DNA from: Drosophila miranda
Lineage: Eukaryota; Arthropoda; Insecta; Diptera; Drosophilidae
DNA: 64,000 nucleotides
Assembly: GCF_003369915.1 (NCBI RefSeq)
Contig: NC_046673.1
Coordinates: 15,298,001-15,362,000 of the forward strand
Direction: 5' to 3'
The number at the start of each line of letters is the position of its first letter. Position 1 is the first letter of the stretch. Made by a program: the position numbers and the translations under genes. This document shows positions 11,337 to 21,621 of the stretch, piece by piece. The notes beneath the pieces are model-generated. The model had not been told where the DNA came from. It searched no databases and saw only the letters and a list, made by a program, of their open reading frames with translations.

Positions 11337-11482
11337 ATATCTTATTTTTGTTATATTTTTTTTTATATATACTCACATACATATGTACATTATACAGGCT
11401 ACATAAATAGATTTGATACATTTATTGGGGGGTTATTCCGCAATATGATGTAATTAATTCTGGGAAGAAATTAAATAGTTCT

Positions 11483-12943
11483 ATGGGTCCGGATAGATCG
11501 CCACGAAAAGGGGTGCCTCCTCGAAGCATAGAATGCAGCTTATGCAAGTCCGAGTTGGGAACTGGGGAAAATTATAAAACGAAGTGCGGGCATCCGTTTC
11601 ATAAGGCATGTATAAAAACGCATTTCACTGTTAAAACAACTTGCCCAACTTGTGATTCGGTTTGCATAGCTCAAACCATTACAAATCCAGCTAGCACATC
11701 TGTGTTAACGAGGCAGCAATCTAGACTCGTACCAATCCCAAGAGCAGATAGCTTATCAGATTTGGCCGAAACGAGAAGTGAAGAGCTAAGTGCGAGCGAG
11801 AACCCGTCCATCGTCGAGATGAGCCAGACGTCTGCCGAAATTGCAGCCGCTGTCAAGGCTATGCAGAACGAGCTGTTAACTCAGTTGACAGAACAAATGG
11901 CGAATCTCATTCAAACCAATGTAGAAGCTCACATAAATAATATGGAGCAGCAAAGACAAACGCCAAATCCAAATACTAGCAGGAATACTTCTTTGGAGCA
12001 GCTACTAGGAATCAATGGGCAGCAACCAGATCCGGGGTTACCTCCGCGTGCTACCAGCGCCCGATCGGTAGGTTCAGAATTGGCCCAAAGACCAGACAAA
12101 GTAGGCCACATAATGTCGAACTGGAAATTAAGATTTTCAGGAACCACCGATACAATAGGAATCGATTGCTTTATCTATAGAGTTGAGGCCCTTACTCATC
12201 AGACGTTAGAGGGAAATTTCTCACTTCTGTGTGGTAATGCGAATTCGCTATTTGATGGCAAGGCATCTGATTTCTTTTGGCGATATCACAAGTCGGTAGG
12301 AGTAGTTCGTTGGCAGGAGCTTTGTGCTGCGTTGAGGAAGCAATTCCGAGACTCCAGAACGGATGTGGATATCCGCCAAATGATAAGGGATAGAAAACAG
12401 AGGGAAAAAGAAACGTTCGAAAGTTTCTACGATGCCATCCTAAAGCTAACTGATAGACTCGACCAGCCTCTTAGTGAGAAGACGCTGATTGAAATTGTGA
12501 GGCGTAATTTACGTCCGGAAATTCAGCATGAAATTCTTAACATACGGGTAGATTCGATGGAAACCTTGAGGGATATATGCAGGAAAAGGGAATGCTATTT
12601 AGAAGAAGTCCGTAAGAATCATGGTTATCAGAAACCATCGGTCTTTAAGAAGCAGATATCAGAGCTCTGGGAGGAAGCGAACATCGATGATGCCGTAGAA
12701 TTTTCTGAAGGAGAGGTAGAGGATGAGATAGGCGCTTTTGCTCTCGTATGCTGGAATTGCAGGAAGGAGGGGCATAGGTATCAAGACTGCGCGGAAAAAA
12801 GGAAAATTTTTTGCTATGGATGCGGTATTCCTAATGCCTATAAACCTTCATGTGCGCGATGCCAAAAAAACGCGCAAAGGAGCACTGCAGCATCTCGTCC
12901 ACTGACCAGTGTTCCCAACCGGCAAGCGGCGACAAAGGAGTGA
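11483..12943 (+). CDS. Retrotransposon Gag with N-terminal RING-like finger
   Basis: An open frame of 486 residues. Residues about 17-62 hold a RING-like Cys/His pattern (CSLC, then CGHPFHKAC and CPTC), unusual in a Gag. The middle part (about 200-360) matches the capsid region of fly Ty3/gypsy elements, with the FRDSRTDVDIRQMIRDRKQ block. A CCHC zinc knuckle (CWNCRKEGHRYQDC) and a second Cys-rich variant follow near the C-terminus. It packages element RNA and has no host role. Confidence 0.8.
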   Translation: MGPDRSPRKGVPPRSIECSLCKSELGTGENYKTKCGHPFHKACIKTHFTVKTTCPTCDSVCIAQTITNPASTSVLTRQQSRLVPIPRADSLSDLAETRSEELSASENPSIVEMSQTSAEIAAAVKAMQNELLTQLTEQMANLIQTNVEAHINNMEQQRQTPNPNTSRNTSLEQLLGINGQQPDPGLPPRATSARSVGSELAQRPDKVGHIMSNWKLRFSGTTDTIGIDCFIYRVEALTHQTLEGNFSLLCGNANSLFDGKASDFFWRYHKSVGVVRWQELCAALRKQFRDSRTDVDIRQMIRDRKQREKETFESFYDAILKLTDRLDQPLSEKTLIEIVRRNLRPEIQHEILNIRVDSMETLRDICRKRECYLEEVRKNHGYQKPSVFKKQISELWEEANIDDAVEFSEGEVEDEIGAFALVCWNCRKEGHRYQDCAEKRKIFCYGCGIPNAYKPSCARCQKNAQRSTAASRPLTSVPNRQAATKE

Positions 12944-13506
12944 GGATATATAGCAGTGGTGGGGAGCGGGAAATGACACACTACCTTTCGGCTGGTCAGC
13001 CAGAGTATTTTTGGCATACTAAGCTGGAAAATATTAGGAAGATTGGGTTTCCGAGCTTTGGCGACAAAGCAAAGACAAGTTCTCGCAGCAGTCGGCGGTT
13101 AAAAAAATTCTGGGAGTCAGTAAAGTACATAAATAGCATTAGAAGAAACAAAGGGGACAAACGCCCTTATGCTGAAGTTGGTCTTCTGGATAATAAGCGA
13201 GTGGGTTTGCTCGATACAGGAGCTGCTCTGACTTGCATCGGAGGGAAACTGGCCAAAGAATATATTATCAGCAGGAAGCCGTTTAAAAAGGTGCTGTCCA
13301 AGGCATGCACCGCTGATGGAAGTCATCAGAAAATAGTTGGTAAATTTAGGACTAGTATAGAGTATAAAGGTATAAGTAAAGAATTATATATATACATAAT
13401 CCCTTCGTTAAGTCAGGATGTTTATTTAGGAATTGATTTTTGGATGTCGTTCGATCTTTTGCCCCCACCCTTAGAGGTGGCGGAAATATCAGCCGCCACA
13501 GAGTAG
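12850..13506 (+). CDS. Retrotransposon protease region
   Basis: The frame overlaps the end of gag, as is usual where the family reaches pol by frameshifting. It contains the aspartic protease motif LLDTGAALTCIGG and, further on, the flap-like and ILGxD-like segments (VYLGIDFW). It belongs to the LTR element. Confidence 0.75.
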   Translation: MCAMPKKRAKEHCSISSTDQCSQPASGDKGVRIYSSGGEREMTHYLSAGQPEYFWHTKLENIRKIGFPSFGDKAKTSSRSSRRLKKFWESVKYINSIRRNKGDKRPYAEVGLLDNKRVGLLDTGAALTCIGGKLAKEYIISRKPFKKVLSKACTADGSHQKIVGKFRTSIEYKGISKELYIYIIPSLSQDVYLGIDFWMSFDLLPPPLEVAEISAATE

Positions 13507-13530
13507 CACGTTCTGACAGACATTCAGGAA

Positions 13531-16170
13531 TTGAAATTGCAGGGAATGGTCCAACGTTTTCCATCATTTGCGACATCGGGTCTCGGGAAAACTTCGGTGT
13601 TGTCACACTCAATAGACACTGGAAACGCGAAGCCCGTTAAGCAGCGTCATTTTCCAGTTTCCCCGGCAATTGAGAAGTTATTGTACACTGAGATTGACAG
13701 GATGCTTCAACTAGGAGTGATTGAAGAATCTGAGAGTCCTTGGTCCTCGCCAGTAGTACTTGTCCGGAAACCGGGAAAAGTCAGAGTTTGTTTGGACAGC
13801 AGAAAAGTTTATGAGGTTACGGAAAAAGATGCGTACCCCCTTCCCCAAATAGATGGCACTCTCAGCCGTTTACCGAAGGCAGTGTTCATAAGTAGTCTCG
13901 ACCTGAAGGATGCATATTGGCAGATCCCCTTGGATCCGGCATCTAGGTGTAAAACTGCATTCACGGTTCCAGGGAGGCCCTTGTATCATTATAAAGTCAT
14001 GCCGTTTGGTCTCTGTAATGCCTCTCAAACCATGACACGCTTAATGGATAAAGTCATTCCTGCGTCGCTTAGAAACGAAGTCTTCGTTTATTTGGACGAC
14101 TTATTGCTGGTGTCAGATACGTTTGAGAGACATTTACTCGTTTTGGCCACCGTGGCCTCGCGGATTCGGGAAGCTGGCTTGACCTTAAATATCGAGAAAA
14201 GTAAATTCTGTGTGCGCTCTGTGAGATACCTAGGGCATATAATAGGAGAGGGTGGTATTCGCACTGACCCCGAAAAAGTCTCGGCTATTTCGGATTTTCC
14301 ATTGCCGACGTCGTTGAAAGCGTTGAGAAGCTTTCTGGGATTGGCAGGGTGGTATCGAAAATTCATAAACAACTTTGCGTCTGTATCCGCCCCGTTGACC
14401 GACCTATTAAAGCCGAAGCAAAAATTCGTGATGACAACAGAAGGCAAGGAAGCTTTTGAGCGGTTAAAGGGCATGCTTTGCAGTGCTCCGGTCTTGCAAA
14501 GTCCGGACTTCAGCAAACCATTTTTTATACATTGCGACGCCAGTAAAAGCGGGGTAGGCGGAGTACTGGTACAGAAGTCGGTCGAAGGGGAAGAACTGCC
14601 GATAGCCTTCGTTTCGAAGAAGCTTAACAAAGCCCAAAGAAACTATACGGTTACAGAGCAGGAATGTCTCGCTGCTCTGGTGAGCATAAAAAGATTCAGA
14701 GCCTATGTAGAGGGTCAGGAGTTCACTGTAATTACGGATCACGCCTCGCTGAAATGGCTCATGTCTCAAAGTGATTTGAATTCGAGGTTAGCGAGATGGG
14801 CTTTAAAACTGCAAGGTTTCCGGTTCAGTATCCAACACAGAAGAGGGAAGCTGAATGTTGTTCCAGATGCCTTGTCCAGGGTCCCATATGACCAAGTGGC
14901 TGCAGTGGATTTCAGCAATGGCTTGCTGGTGGACATTGAGTCAGCTCATTTCAAATCGGGAGAATATTTGGAACTGATGGAGGGAATTAAGAGCAATATG
15001 GCTCAACTCCCCGACCTTAAAATAGTTGATTCTCTGATCTATCGGCGATCCGAGCATGTAAAAGGAGACATCCTTAACGACGCGTTTGCTTGGAAGTTGT
15101 GGGTACCCAGGGGGATGGTCAAAGAAGTGCTTAAGAGAGCACACGATGATCCGCTGGCTTCCCATGGTGGAGTCCACAAGACACTCGAGCGGATTCGGCG
15201 TTATTATTTCTGGCCCGGACTCGTCAATGACGTAAAAGACTACGTGGCAGCCTGCGAGCAATGTAAAATGTCAAAAGCTCCAAACGCTCCGTTACGTCCA
15301 CCGATGGGAAAAGCGGCCGAGTCGCAAAGGTTCTTCCAGCGTCTCTATATTGATTTCTTAGGTCCGTATCCTAGGTCTCGCAGTGGAAATATAGGAATTT
15401 TTATTGTCCCGGACCATTATTCGAAATTTGTTTTCCTCAAGGCTGTAAAAAAATTAAATGCGGATGTTGTGCTGAGGTATTTAGAGGAGGAGTTATTCCA
15501 TACTTTCGGAGTTCCAGAGGGAATTGTATCTGACAACGGATCGCAATTTCGATCCGAGAAGTTTCAAGGCCTGCTCAGAAGGCATCGAATAACGCACACG
15601 CTAACAGCTGTCCACGCTCCCCAAGCCAATGCTTCGGAGCGAGTCAACCGTTCGGTCATCGCTGGCATTCGGTCGTATATTCGCAGTGACCAGAAAGACT
15701 GGGATGAGAGTCTTAGCAAAATATGCTGTGCGTTGAGGTCGGCGGTTCACTCAGGGTTAGGATCCACGCCCTACTATATGGTTTTCGGCCAGCAGATGGT
15801 GTCTTCAGGCGCAACGTATTCTTTGCTGAGGAAATTGGGGATGTTAGAGGACAAGGCAGCGACCTTCACACGTGAGGATTCATTGGATATCGTCAGAAAG
15901 AGAGCGTGTGAAGTGATGCGGAAGCAATGGGAGCGAAATCGACGGCATTATGACCTGAGGGCACAGGAAGTATCGTACCAGGTGGGGCAGGAAGTGCTAC
16001 GGCGAAATTTTAAACAAAGCAATTTTCAAGCCGGCTACAACGCTAAGCTAGGGCCAATGTTTCTTAAGGCGCGAGTTAGACGGAAAGTGGGGAACTCGAT
16101 TTATGAGCTGGAAGATCTGCAAGGAAAGCTCATCGGAAGGTACCACGGGAAGGATATCCGGCAAGTGTAG
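13531..16170 (+). CDS. Retrotransposon Pol region: RT, RNase H, integrase
   Basis: Domains in order: RT with MPFGLCNASQT and the catalytic YLDDLL, about 13650-14250; RNase H with HCDASKSGVGGVL and the TEQE and TDH blocks, about 14500-14870; integrase with an HHCC finger (HGGVHKTLERIRRYYFWPG, then CEQCK) and a catalytic core with DFLGPY and DNGSQF, about 15150-15830. A C-terminal tail with an ELED-type block follows. No chromodomain was seen. Confidence 0.85.
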   Translation: MKLQGMVQRFPSFATSGLGKTSVLSHSIDTGNAKPVKQRHFPVSPAIEKLLYTEIDRMLQLGVIEESESPWSSPVVLVRKPGKVRVCLDSRKVYEVTEKDAYPLPQIDGTLSRLPKAVFISSLDLKDAYWQIPLDPASRCKTAFTVPGRPLYHYKVMPFGLCNASQTMTRLMDKVIPASLRNEVFVYLDDLLLVSDTFERHLLVLATVASRIREAGLTLNIEKSKFCVRSVRYLGHIIGEGGIRTDPEKVSAISDFPLPTSLKALRSFLGLAGWYRKFINNFASVSAPLTDLLKPKQKFVMTTEGKEAFERLKGMLCSAPVLQSPDFSKPFFIHCDASKSGVGGVLVQKSVEGEELPIAFVSKKLNKAQRNYTVTEQECLAALVSIKRFRAYVEGQEFTVITDHASLKWLMSQSDLNSRLARWALKLQGFRFSIQHRRGKLNVVPDALSRVPYDQVAAVDFSNGLLVDIESAHFKSGEYLELMEGIKSNMAQLPDLKIVDSLIYRRSEHVKGDILNDAFAWKLWVPRGMVKEVLKRAHDDPLASHGGVHKTLERIRRYYFWPGLVNDVKDYVAACEQCKMSKAPNAPLRPPMGKAAESQRFFQRLYIDFLGPYPRSRSGNIGIFIVPDHYSKFVFLKAVKKLNADVVLRYLEEELFHTFGVPEGIVSDNGSQFRSEKFQGLLRRHRITHTLTAVHAPQANASERVNRSVIAGIRSYIRSDQKDWDESLSKICCALRSAVHSGLGSTPYYMVFGQQMVSSGATYSLLRKLGMLEDKAATFTREDSLDIVRKRACEVMRKQWERNRRHYDLRAQEVSYQVGQEVLRRNFKQSNFQAGYNAKLGPMFLKARVRRKVGNSIYELEDLQGKLIGRYHGKDIRQV

Positions 16171-16244
16171 CTACAAGCCAGTCAGCCTTGTGGATTCCTC
16201 AAGGCAGGCAATATCCCCAAGTCTGACTTTGGGAGGGGGGATTT

Positions 16245-18313
16245 TGTAAGAGGCTTGTAGCTGAGGGCGTAAACTAAATTGACCGCCAACGGCGTTGTAT
16301 GGGCAGCCATAGTCTCGCTGCTACAGGGGGTTTTGGAGTCAGGGGCTCTTAAACGGTGCTCTGAAAGGTTGGCTCCCTCTGGGGGTGAGTTAACGCTGAT
16401 GGCAGGTGAAGAGAAAGAGGAGAAAGCGATGACATTCGAACGTCATCCAGCGGATCCGACCGGTCTCATAGTGGATGGGAGCGTGTCCATATTCCTTTTG
16501 GAATTTGGATGTCGAGCGACCAACATCGCCCCGAACAGGCTCAGCAAAAATCATGAATGAAAAAGTTCCAAAGTCAAGAAAATAATATTGTCAAAGCGCG
16601 AGTGGTATCCAGCAGCAGCAAAGCAAAATTCGCGGGACTACGATAACTGAAGCTAGGTCGGCCACTGGGGCCAAGATTGACGGGTAAGAGGAACAAAAAG
16701 TGGGATACCACAGATCTTTCGGGGCCGAATACGTTAGACGGTTCTTTCTCCCTGCACTAGATTTGGCGCCTAGCAATTTGGGCTGGCGAAGCAGCGGCGC
16801 TCCAAGCAGCTGATCCGTCGCAGCACAGAGCGAGGGAGCAGAGACGCAGAAAAAATTCAGAGAGGCTCGACCTTCGCGGGCAGCCGGATCGACGTCGGTG
16901 AGGCGGCGGCCACAAAGCGGGACGGTCGATAATCCGCGATAGCGGAAAGTTCAGCACCGGCGAAATACGAACGGAGAAAAAGGAGGAAAATAGCGCAAAT
17001 CCTACCTAAACGTGCCGTATGGCAAATACAGTTAACAAGGCCCAATTAAGATCCGCAGCACATAGGGAAGGAAAGAGTTAGTGTGTTGTTGGAGTTCAAT
17101 ACTCAGAGCTGCAAGGGTAATGCCCCAAAAAAATAAAGAGGGCGAGCGGAGCCAAAGGTGATGCGCGCATAGGCTGAGAGTGAAAGCGGGGGAGAGAGAG
17201 AACACGCAAGCAGCAAAGGCAGAGCCCAATAGGAGAGCGAGCGAGCTATAAAAACGCTCGCCAGCAACGGAGCCGAAGGGGGCTGGCGATAAGCCGAGTG
17301 AAGTAACATAAGTTAACATAAGAGTAAGCAGAATAGTACCGAGCAGCAGAACAGCTATTTAAGTTTACATACATATATGTACATAAAAAAGAAATGCAGA
17401 AATGAAGAACAACAGTGAGGGAGCATAGAGTAGGAAAAGAAGGGCAATAGGAAGAGTGAATATGAAACTAAAACAAATCCATAAATAGATAACCTTCCAT
17501 GCACAGATCAAAACAAAAAAAATAACAAGAACCAATATGTTTATAACCGAAATGCAATAATAATACACCCGAACCCAAAATATCATATTAACCACAGTTT
17601 TGCAGCAACCATCAGAAAGCGCTTTCGACGGTGGATCCGCAGTAAAAGTGTATTTGTACTAGGTATTTGATTACAATCATTTGGGCATGGAAGAAATTGT
17701 CTATGGGTGTTCCGACCAAATTGCCTCACCGTTTCGTAGCCCGTAAGAATCAACATTTATATTCTATCTTTAAATTTTAATCTTTACCATTGCACATTTA
17801 TTCAACTACTAGTTTATAAGTTTACCTGATCCTAGTTCAAGGGAACCAGGCCCAGGTAGCCTATGGGAGGGAACATATACCCCGTATTTTTATGTATAAT
17901 TTAGTTCCAATAAATATCATTATAATGTTTAACTAAACCCTTCTTATGATCTCCCCTTCCAAGCCCCTGTAGCGCTTGTCGGCACACCAAGGGGTCATGG
18001 CCGACAGATAGATGTATGGAATGGCATGACCAAGGTAGGGTGGGCAAGGGGTCCTCGAAACAGCTGAGGATCGTCCGTCTGTCTTTTAGGTAATCGTCCG
18101 TGTTATGTGGTCATTTGTAGTGAACTCTGTCCGGTGAGGTGTATGGCTTGTTTTTTCCTTGCACGTTAAATTTAAAATAAAGAAAGTAAAGGGCCTCGGA
18201 CTATGGCAATAAAACAACTCCACCCCCTTTCTGACGAGCCAGCAGCCGGAAACAATACGTGCCGGTCATAGCCGAGTAATACCATCTCGCCCAAGTACTC
18301 GTTACCCATTACA
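16245..18313 (+). repeat. 3' LTR (2069 bp) of the Ty3/gypsy element
   Basis: The LTR follows the purine tract. It begins TGTAAGAGGC and ends CCCATTACA, giving a perfect 5-bp inverted end (TGTAA/TTACA), and the next base is PGAP2 intron sequence. A TATA-like GCTATAAAAACG lies near 17247 and AATAAA words near 17910 and 18176. About 2 kb is long for a fly LTR and recalls Ulysses (about 2.1 kb) and Osvaldo (about 1.2 kb). Confidence 0.75.
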
Positions 18314-18516
18314 GATCTTTGACTAATTTGAAACCAATCTCTACCCCCCATGCAGCCTTCAGCTGGTTCGCGTTCTTTGAGTACTTGATCGCCATTGCCA
18401 ATATGCTGTACCGCTTCACTATCATATGGGACTTCCCATCGCAGTACATGGTGATTGTTCAGGGGCCGCTGGAAAATATATCGCAGTACTTGAGTAACAG
18501 GCCGAAAATCGACTAG
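18314..18516 (+). pseudogene. PGAP2: PGAP2 last exon, array copy 2 (rest missing)
   Basis: About 42 bases of the last intron and the last exon (18356-18516, 53 residues, stop TAG) are present. The upstream exon and the baf copy expected to its left are absent, replaced by the LTR element. The exon is open and reads like the copy at the window start, but without the first exons it cannot give a PGAP2 protein. It serves mainly as a landmark for the array. Confidence 0.8.
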
Positions 18517-18841
18517 AGCTGGAGAGCACTCCATTCGTTCGTTTGATTTCCGGATTTTCTTGGCGCGCACCACTCGTATTCAGTCGATAGTATCGATAGT
18601 CGTTGGGTGGACTTGCTCCCTTTTTGTGGGATTTTCTTTTTCGTGGTGGGATATCGTCTTTTCGTGCAGCGATTCATTGGTATATTTACGGTATATTTTG
18701 AAAACGAGCCGGTATATTTCTGCGGGTCACACCGTATGTCTTTTCGTGGTCACACTGCATTTCACAAACGCCGCGGAAAATATACGAAAAAAAGGCAAAG
18801 CTAGCAATTTGCAACTCACTCAACTCTAAAAAACGTAAAAA
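18517..18841 (+). promoter_or_regulatory. Promoter of baf copy A: DRE, three Motif 6 words, Motif 1
   Basis: DRE TATCGATA lies at 18591-18598. Three GGTATATTT words (Motif 6-like) lie at 18679-18687, 18690-18698 and 18711-18719. Motif 1 TGGTCACACTG lies at 18747-18757, about 85 bases before the ATG. Motifs 1, 6 and DRE are known words of broadly active, TATA-less fly promoters. Relative to copies B-D this spacer lacks about 480 bp; the deletion ends share TTCATTG. Confidence 0.7.
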
Positions 18842-19196
18842 ATGTCGGGCACATCTCAGAAATACCGCAATTTTGTGGCAGAGCCCATGGGCAACAAATC
18901 GGTGACGGAATTGGCTGGAATTGGAGAGACGCTGGGCGGACGCTTGGCTGAGGCTGGTTTTGACAAGGTGCGTATATGGTTATGTTGCGTGCGTGCGTGT
19001 GTGTGACAAAGACGTATTGCTAATATACCCATATATCCATTCATTGCAGGCGTACACCGTGCTAGGGCAGTACTTAGTCTTGAAGAAGGATGAGGAGCTG
19101 TTCAAGGACTGGATGAAGGATGTGTGCCATGCTAGCTCCAAGCAGGCCTTAGACTGCTACAACTGTCTCAACGATTGGTGCGAGGAGTTCCTGTAA
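18842..19196 (+). CDS. baf: Barrier-to-autointegration factor, copy A
   Basis: Two exons, 18842-18967 and 19050-19196, joined over an 82-bp GT-AG intron, give 90 residues, the family's exact length. The protein starts MSGTSQK, whose Ser2/Thr4/Ser5 are the known phosphorylation sites of the VRK/NHK-1 kinase, and carries the helix-hairpin-helix ([12 protein letters not shown], residues 24-35) used to bind DNA. BAF dimers bridge double-stranded DNA, bind LEM-domain proteins and lamin, and assemble chromatin at the nuclear envelope after mitosis. The predicted protein is identical to copy D and very close to my memory of the D. melanogaster sequence. It has its own Motif 6/Motif 1 promoter. It is probably functional. 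Confidence 0.93.
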
Positions 19197-19513
19197 TGTA
19201 TGTGGATGTATGCTAAAATGTGGAATTCAAAGGCAGAGCACAACGAGGTTCATCTTAACATTCAACGCTGGAGCTGTCCTTGTTTAAAATCAATGCCAAA
19301 TTTTTTAATTCCACGACAAATCTACGTTTAGGCATTTAATACTCATTAGGAAGCTCTTAAGAGATTTTTGTAGTAATGTAATGTGTAAAATATATACATT
19401 TCGTCTCGTAGCGCGTTTAAACATAGATTTAACATATATCAAATCGGGAGAACTATCGTAAGCACATGCCACAGCATACAACAGCATAAACCGAATAGTT
19501 AAATTTGAGCTAA

Positions 19514-21621
19514 TTATGGATTTCTTTGCCGGCAGCCGTGCACGAGAGAATCTTCATCACGTTCATGATATGCTCGCTGTGCTTTATGCTGGCCACCATC
19601 AAGCTGAATGGTATGTGCTGGCCAGTCGCTGAATGTCCAACAGCAGCAGTCGATCAAGTGGAAGAAGTTCTTCTTTGTGGCCTCCATACTGAGCACCATC
19701 GGTCTGCTGATCTTCTTTGCCAAACATCGCTTCTACTGTCACGATTTGGGTGAGTAAAAGTACAAGACAGAACAGGAGTTTGCTTTAGATCTTTGACTAA
19801 TTTGAAACCAATCTCTACCCCCCATGCAGCCTTCAGCTGGTTCGCGTTCTTTGAGTACTTGATCGCCATTGCCAATATGCTGTACCACTTCACCATCATA
19901 TGTTACACTTGGCTTGTTTCCCAGAGGGCAATGCCGGCTAGCTGTCGACCCCAGGGCTGGGTAGTTCCCCTTGCCCGCCAAATGTAGACAAAAAAGGAGA
20001 CATACTACTTCTCGGGACATCAAAACTAACAACAACCTAACAACAACAAAGAAAATCATAAACAGACGGCTATCAAGTGGGTGAAGCTTGGGTGTTATCA
20101 CTTCGCGCGCCCGCCCTACCTGTGACCAAACACAACGTTCATTTTGGCCACCCTCTGCTGGAACGGTAACGGCTGGCCTAATCCATGGCTTACGCCACGC
20201 GTCCTCCCTCTATTTTAAATTTAAGGCATCATGCTTCAATATATATCCAAGCTTTAATAATCGTAAATTGACAATTTTATCTTTCTCATTAATAAATAGC
20301 TATACTACAAATTATCACTAACCACTAAGAAACACCAAAACGTTCGACACAAAGGCAAACAAGGAAATAACTGCTGAAATTTCGTTCAACCACCAGGGAT
20401 ACCCTCACCCATACGTAATGGAATATGTGTAGTTGACTGGATCCAGTTTTACGGGAGTTAATTTAACTCGGGCCCCTACGGAGACTTAACCTACCAAGAG
20501 CTCTTGTTAAGGGTCCCCGGGACATAAACAATAAACAATATTTTTTTCACAAATCGCTCGACCAAATACGGTGGACTGATGGGACCCCCGCGTCACCCAC
20601 TAAGGGTTAATCTTCTGGCACTGAACAGCTGATCGCAGATTTAGGTTCGCGAAAGGTGTTGGTGTTTTTACATATTGTTTTTCAATGTACGTTAAACGGT
20701 TTAAGCTAATACTAATTACTAAATAAAGGACAACACACGGAACAAAATAACATTTAATGTGGAACGGTGTTTGGAGTGCGGATTATGTTTTTTTTCTTTA
20801 AGTTCAAACGACGTGGGCGATCGCTGGCCGTGGCCGGTCAGCCCTAAATTTATATAGGTCCGTGTATACGTGTGCGCGTGTGTGTGTGTGTGTGAATAGG
20901 GTTTCGGGGTTGTTACCTGGTGACTGAGACCAAACGTGTGGCACGCACTGGAAGGCGATGCAACGATCGTGCGGTGTGGCTAGAATCGCCCTGGCAGCTA
21001 AATCGTTCTCTTTCACCCTCCCCCTTCACACGTCCCGCGCTACTTGGCTCACACACGCGCAACTAGAACGAACTCACTCAGGTTCCGTTGGGCAGTCTTC
21101 TTCTCTGCAGTCGACTTTCTCGAACTCCAGTGTCCCTCTCCAGGAAACCTTCTGGCCCGGTTCTGGTGGCTATATTCCTTGCCGGCTGTTAGTAAAATTT
21201 TCTGCATTACAACCTATTTTATCGCCCGCCTTTTCTGTACTCACTTCAAACTTTCTGTTTTAAGCACAAAACTTCAAATTTCGACGTTACTCCGTCCACG
21301 CTCCACGATTTCCATAATCCAATCCACGTTTTCTAATATTTTCACTCCTATTTATACCTTTTTCCCTTACTAATACATATAACTAATCCTATTCTCTTCC
21401 TTATATCCCCAGTAACGGCTCCAGCTCCCCCCGATGACACAATACACCATCGAGCCTCCCTGGACTTCCGCTAGATGGCGCGTCGCCCTCAGCCCTGGCC
21501 ACCTATCGTTCAGGTGGGACTGGAACACATATGGGACTTCCCAACGCAGTACATGGTGATTGTTCAGGGGCCGATGGAAAATATATCGCAGTACTTGAGT
21601 AACAGGCAGAAAATCGACTAG
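19514..21621 (+). pseudogene. PGAP2: PGAP2 3' part, array copy 3, split by a solo LTR
   Basis: An internal exon piece (about 19536-19749) begins at an acceptor-like GGCAG and encodes VHERIFITFMICSLCFMLATIKLN. The continuation (IKWKKFFFVASILSTIGLL) is in another frame, a break shared by all array copies. The intron is 19750-19829. The last exon is 19830-19900 plus 21532-21621, interrupted by the 1627-bp LTR. The first roughly 60% of PGAP2 is absent. This is a clear pseudogene fragment. Confidence 0.85.
19901..21527 (+). mobile_element. Solo LTR (1627 bp) of an LTR retrotransposon, in a PGAP2 exon
   Basis: It begins TGTTACACTTGG and ends GGGACTGGAACA (TGTT/AACA ends) and is flanked by a perfect 4-bp duplication, CATA (19897-19900 and 21528-21531), of a site that is single in the other PGAP2 copies. 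No gag or pol lies inside. The TG...CA ends and 4-bp duplication fit a Ty3/gypsy-type solo LTR left by LTR-LTR recombination. It is not visibly similar to the LTR at 16245. The perfect duplication suggests a young insertion, later than the amplification of the array. Confidence 0.75.

Larger units (their letters stand above)
11337..18313 (+). mobile_element. LTR retrotransposon, Ty3/gypsy type with long LTR (Osvaldo/Ulysses-like by inference); 5' LTR not seen
   Basis: A viral-type fossil in the plus orientation. Parts: gag (11483-12943), a protease region, a pol region with RT, RNase H and integrase, a purine-rich tract just before the LTR (GGGAGGGGGG), and a 3' LTR (16245-18313). The order RT-RNase H-integrase is that of Ty3/gypsy. 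No envelope frame is seen. The coding region is largely open (about one break or none), suggesting a fairly recent insertion, but with only one LTR no age can be derived. Its right end lies exactly at the PGAP2 intron sequence of the array. Confidence 0.85.
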
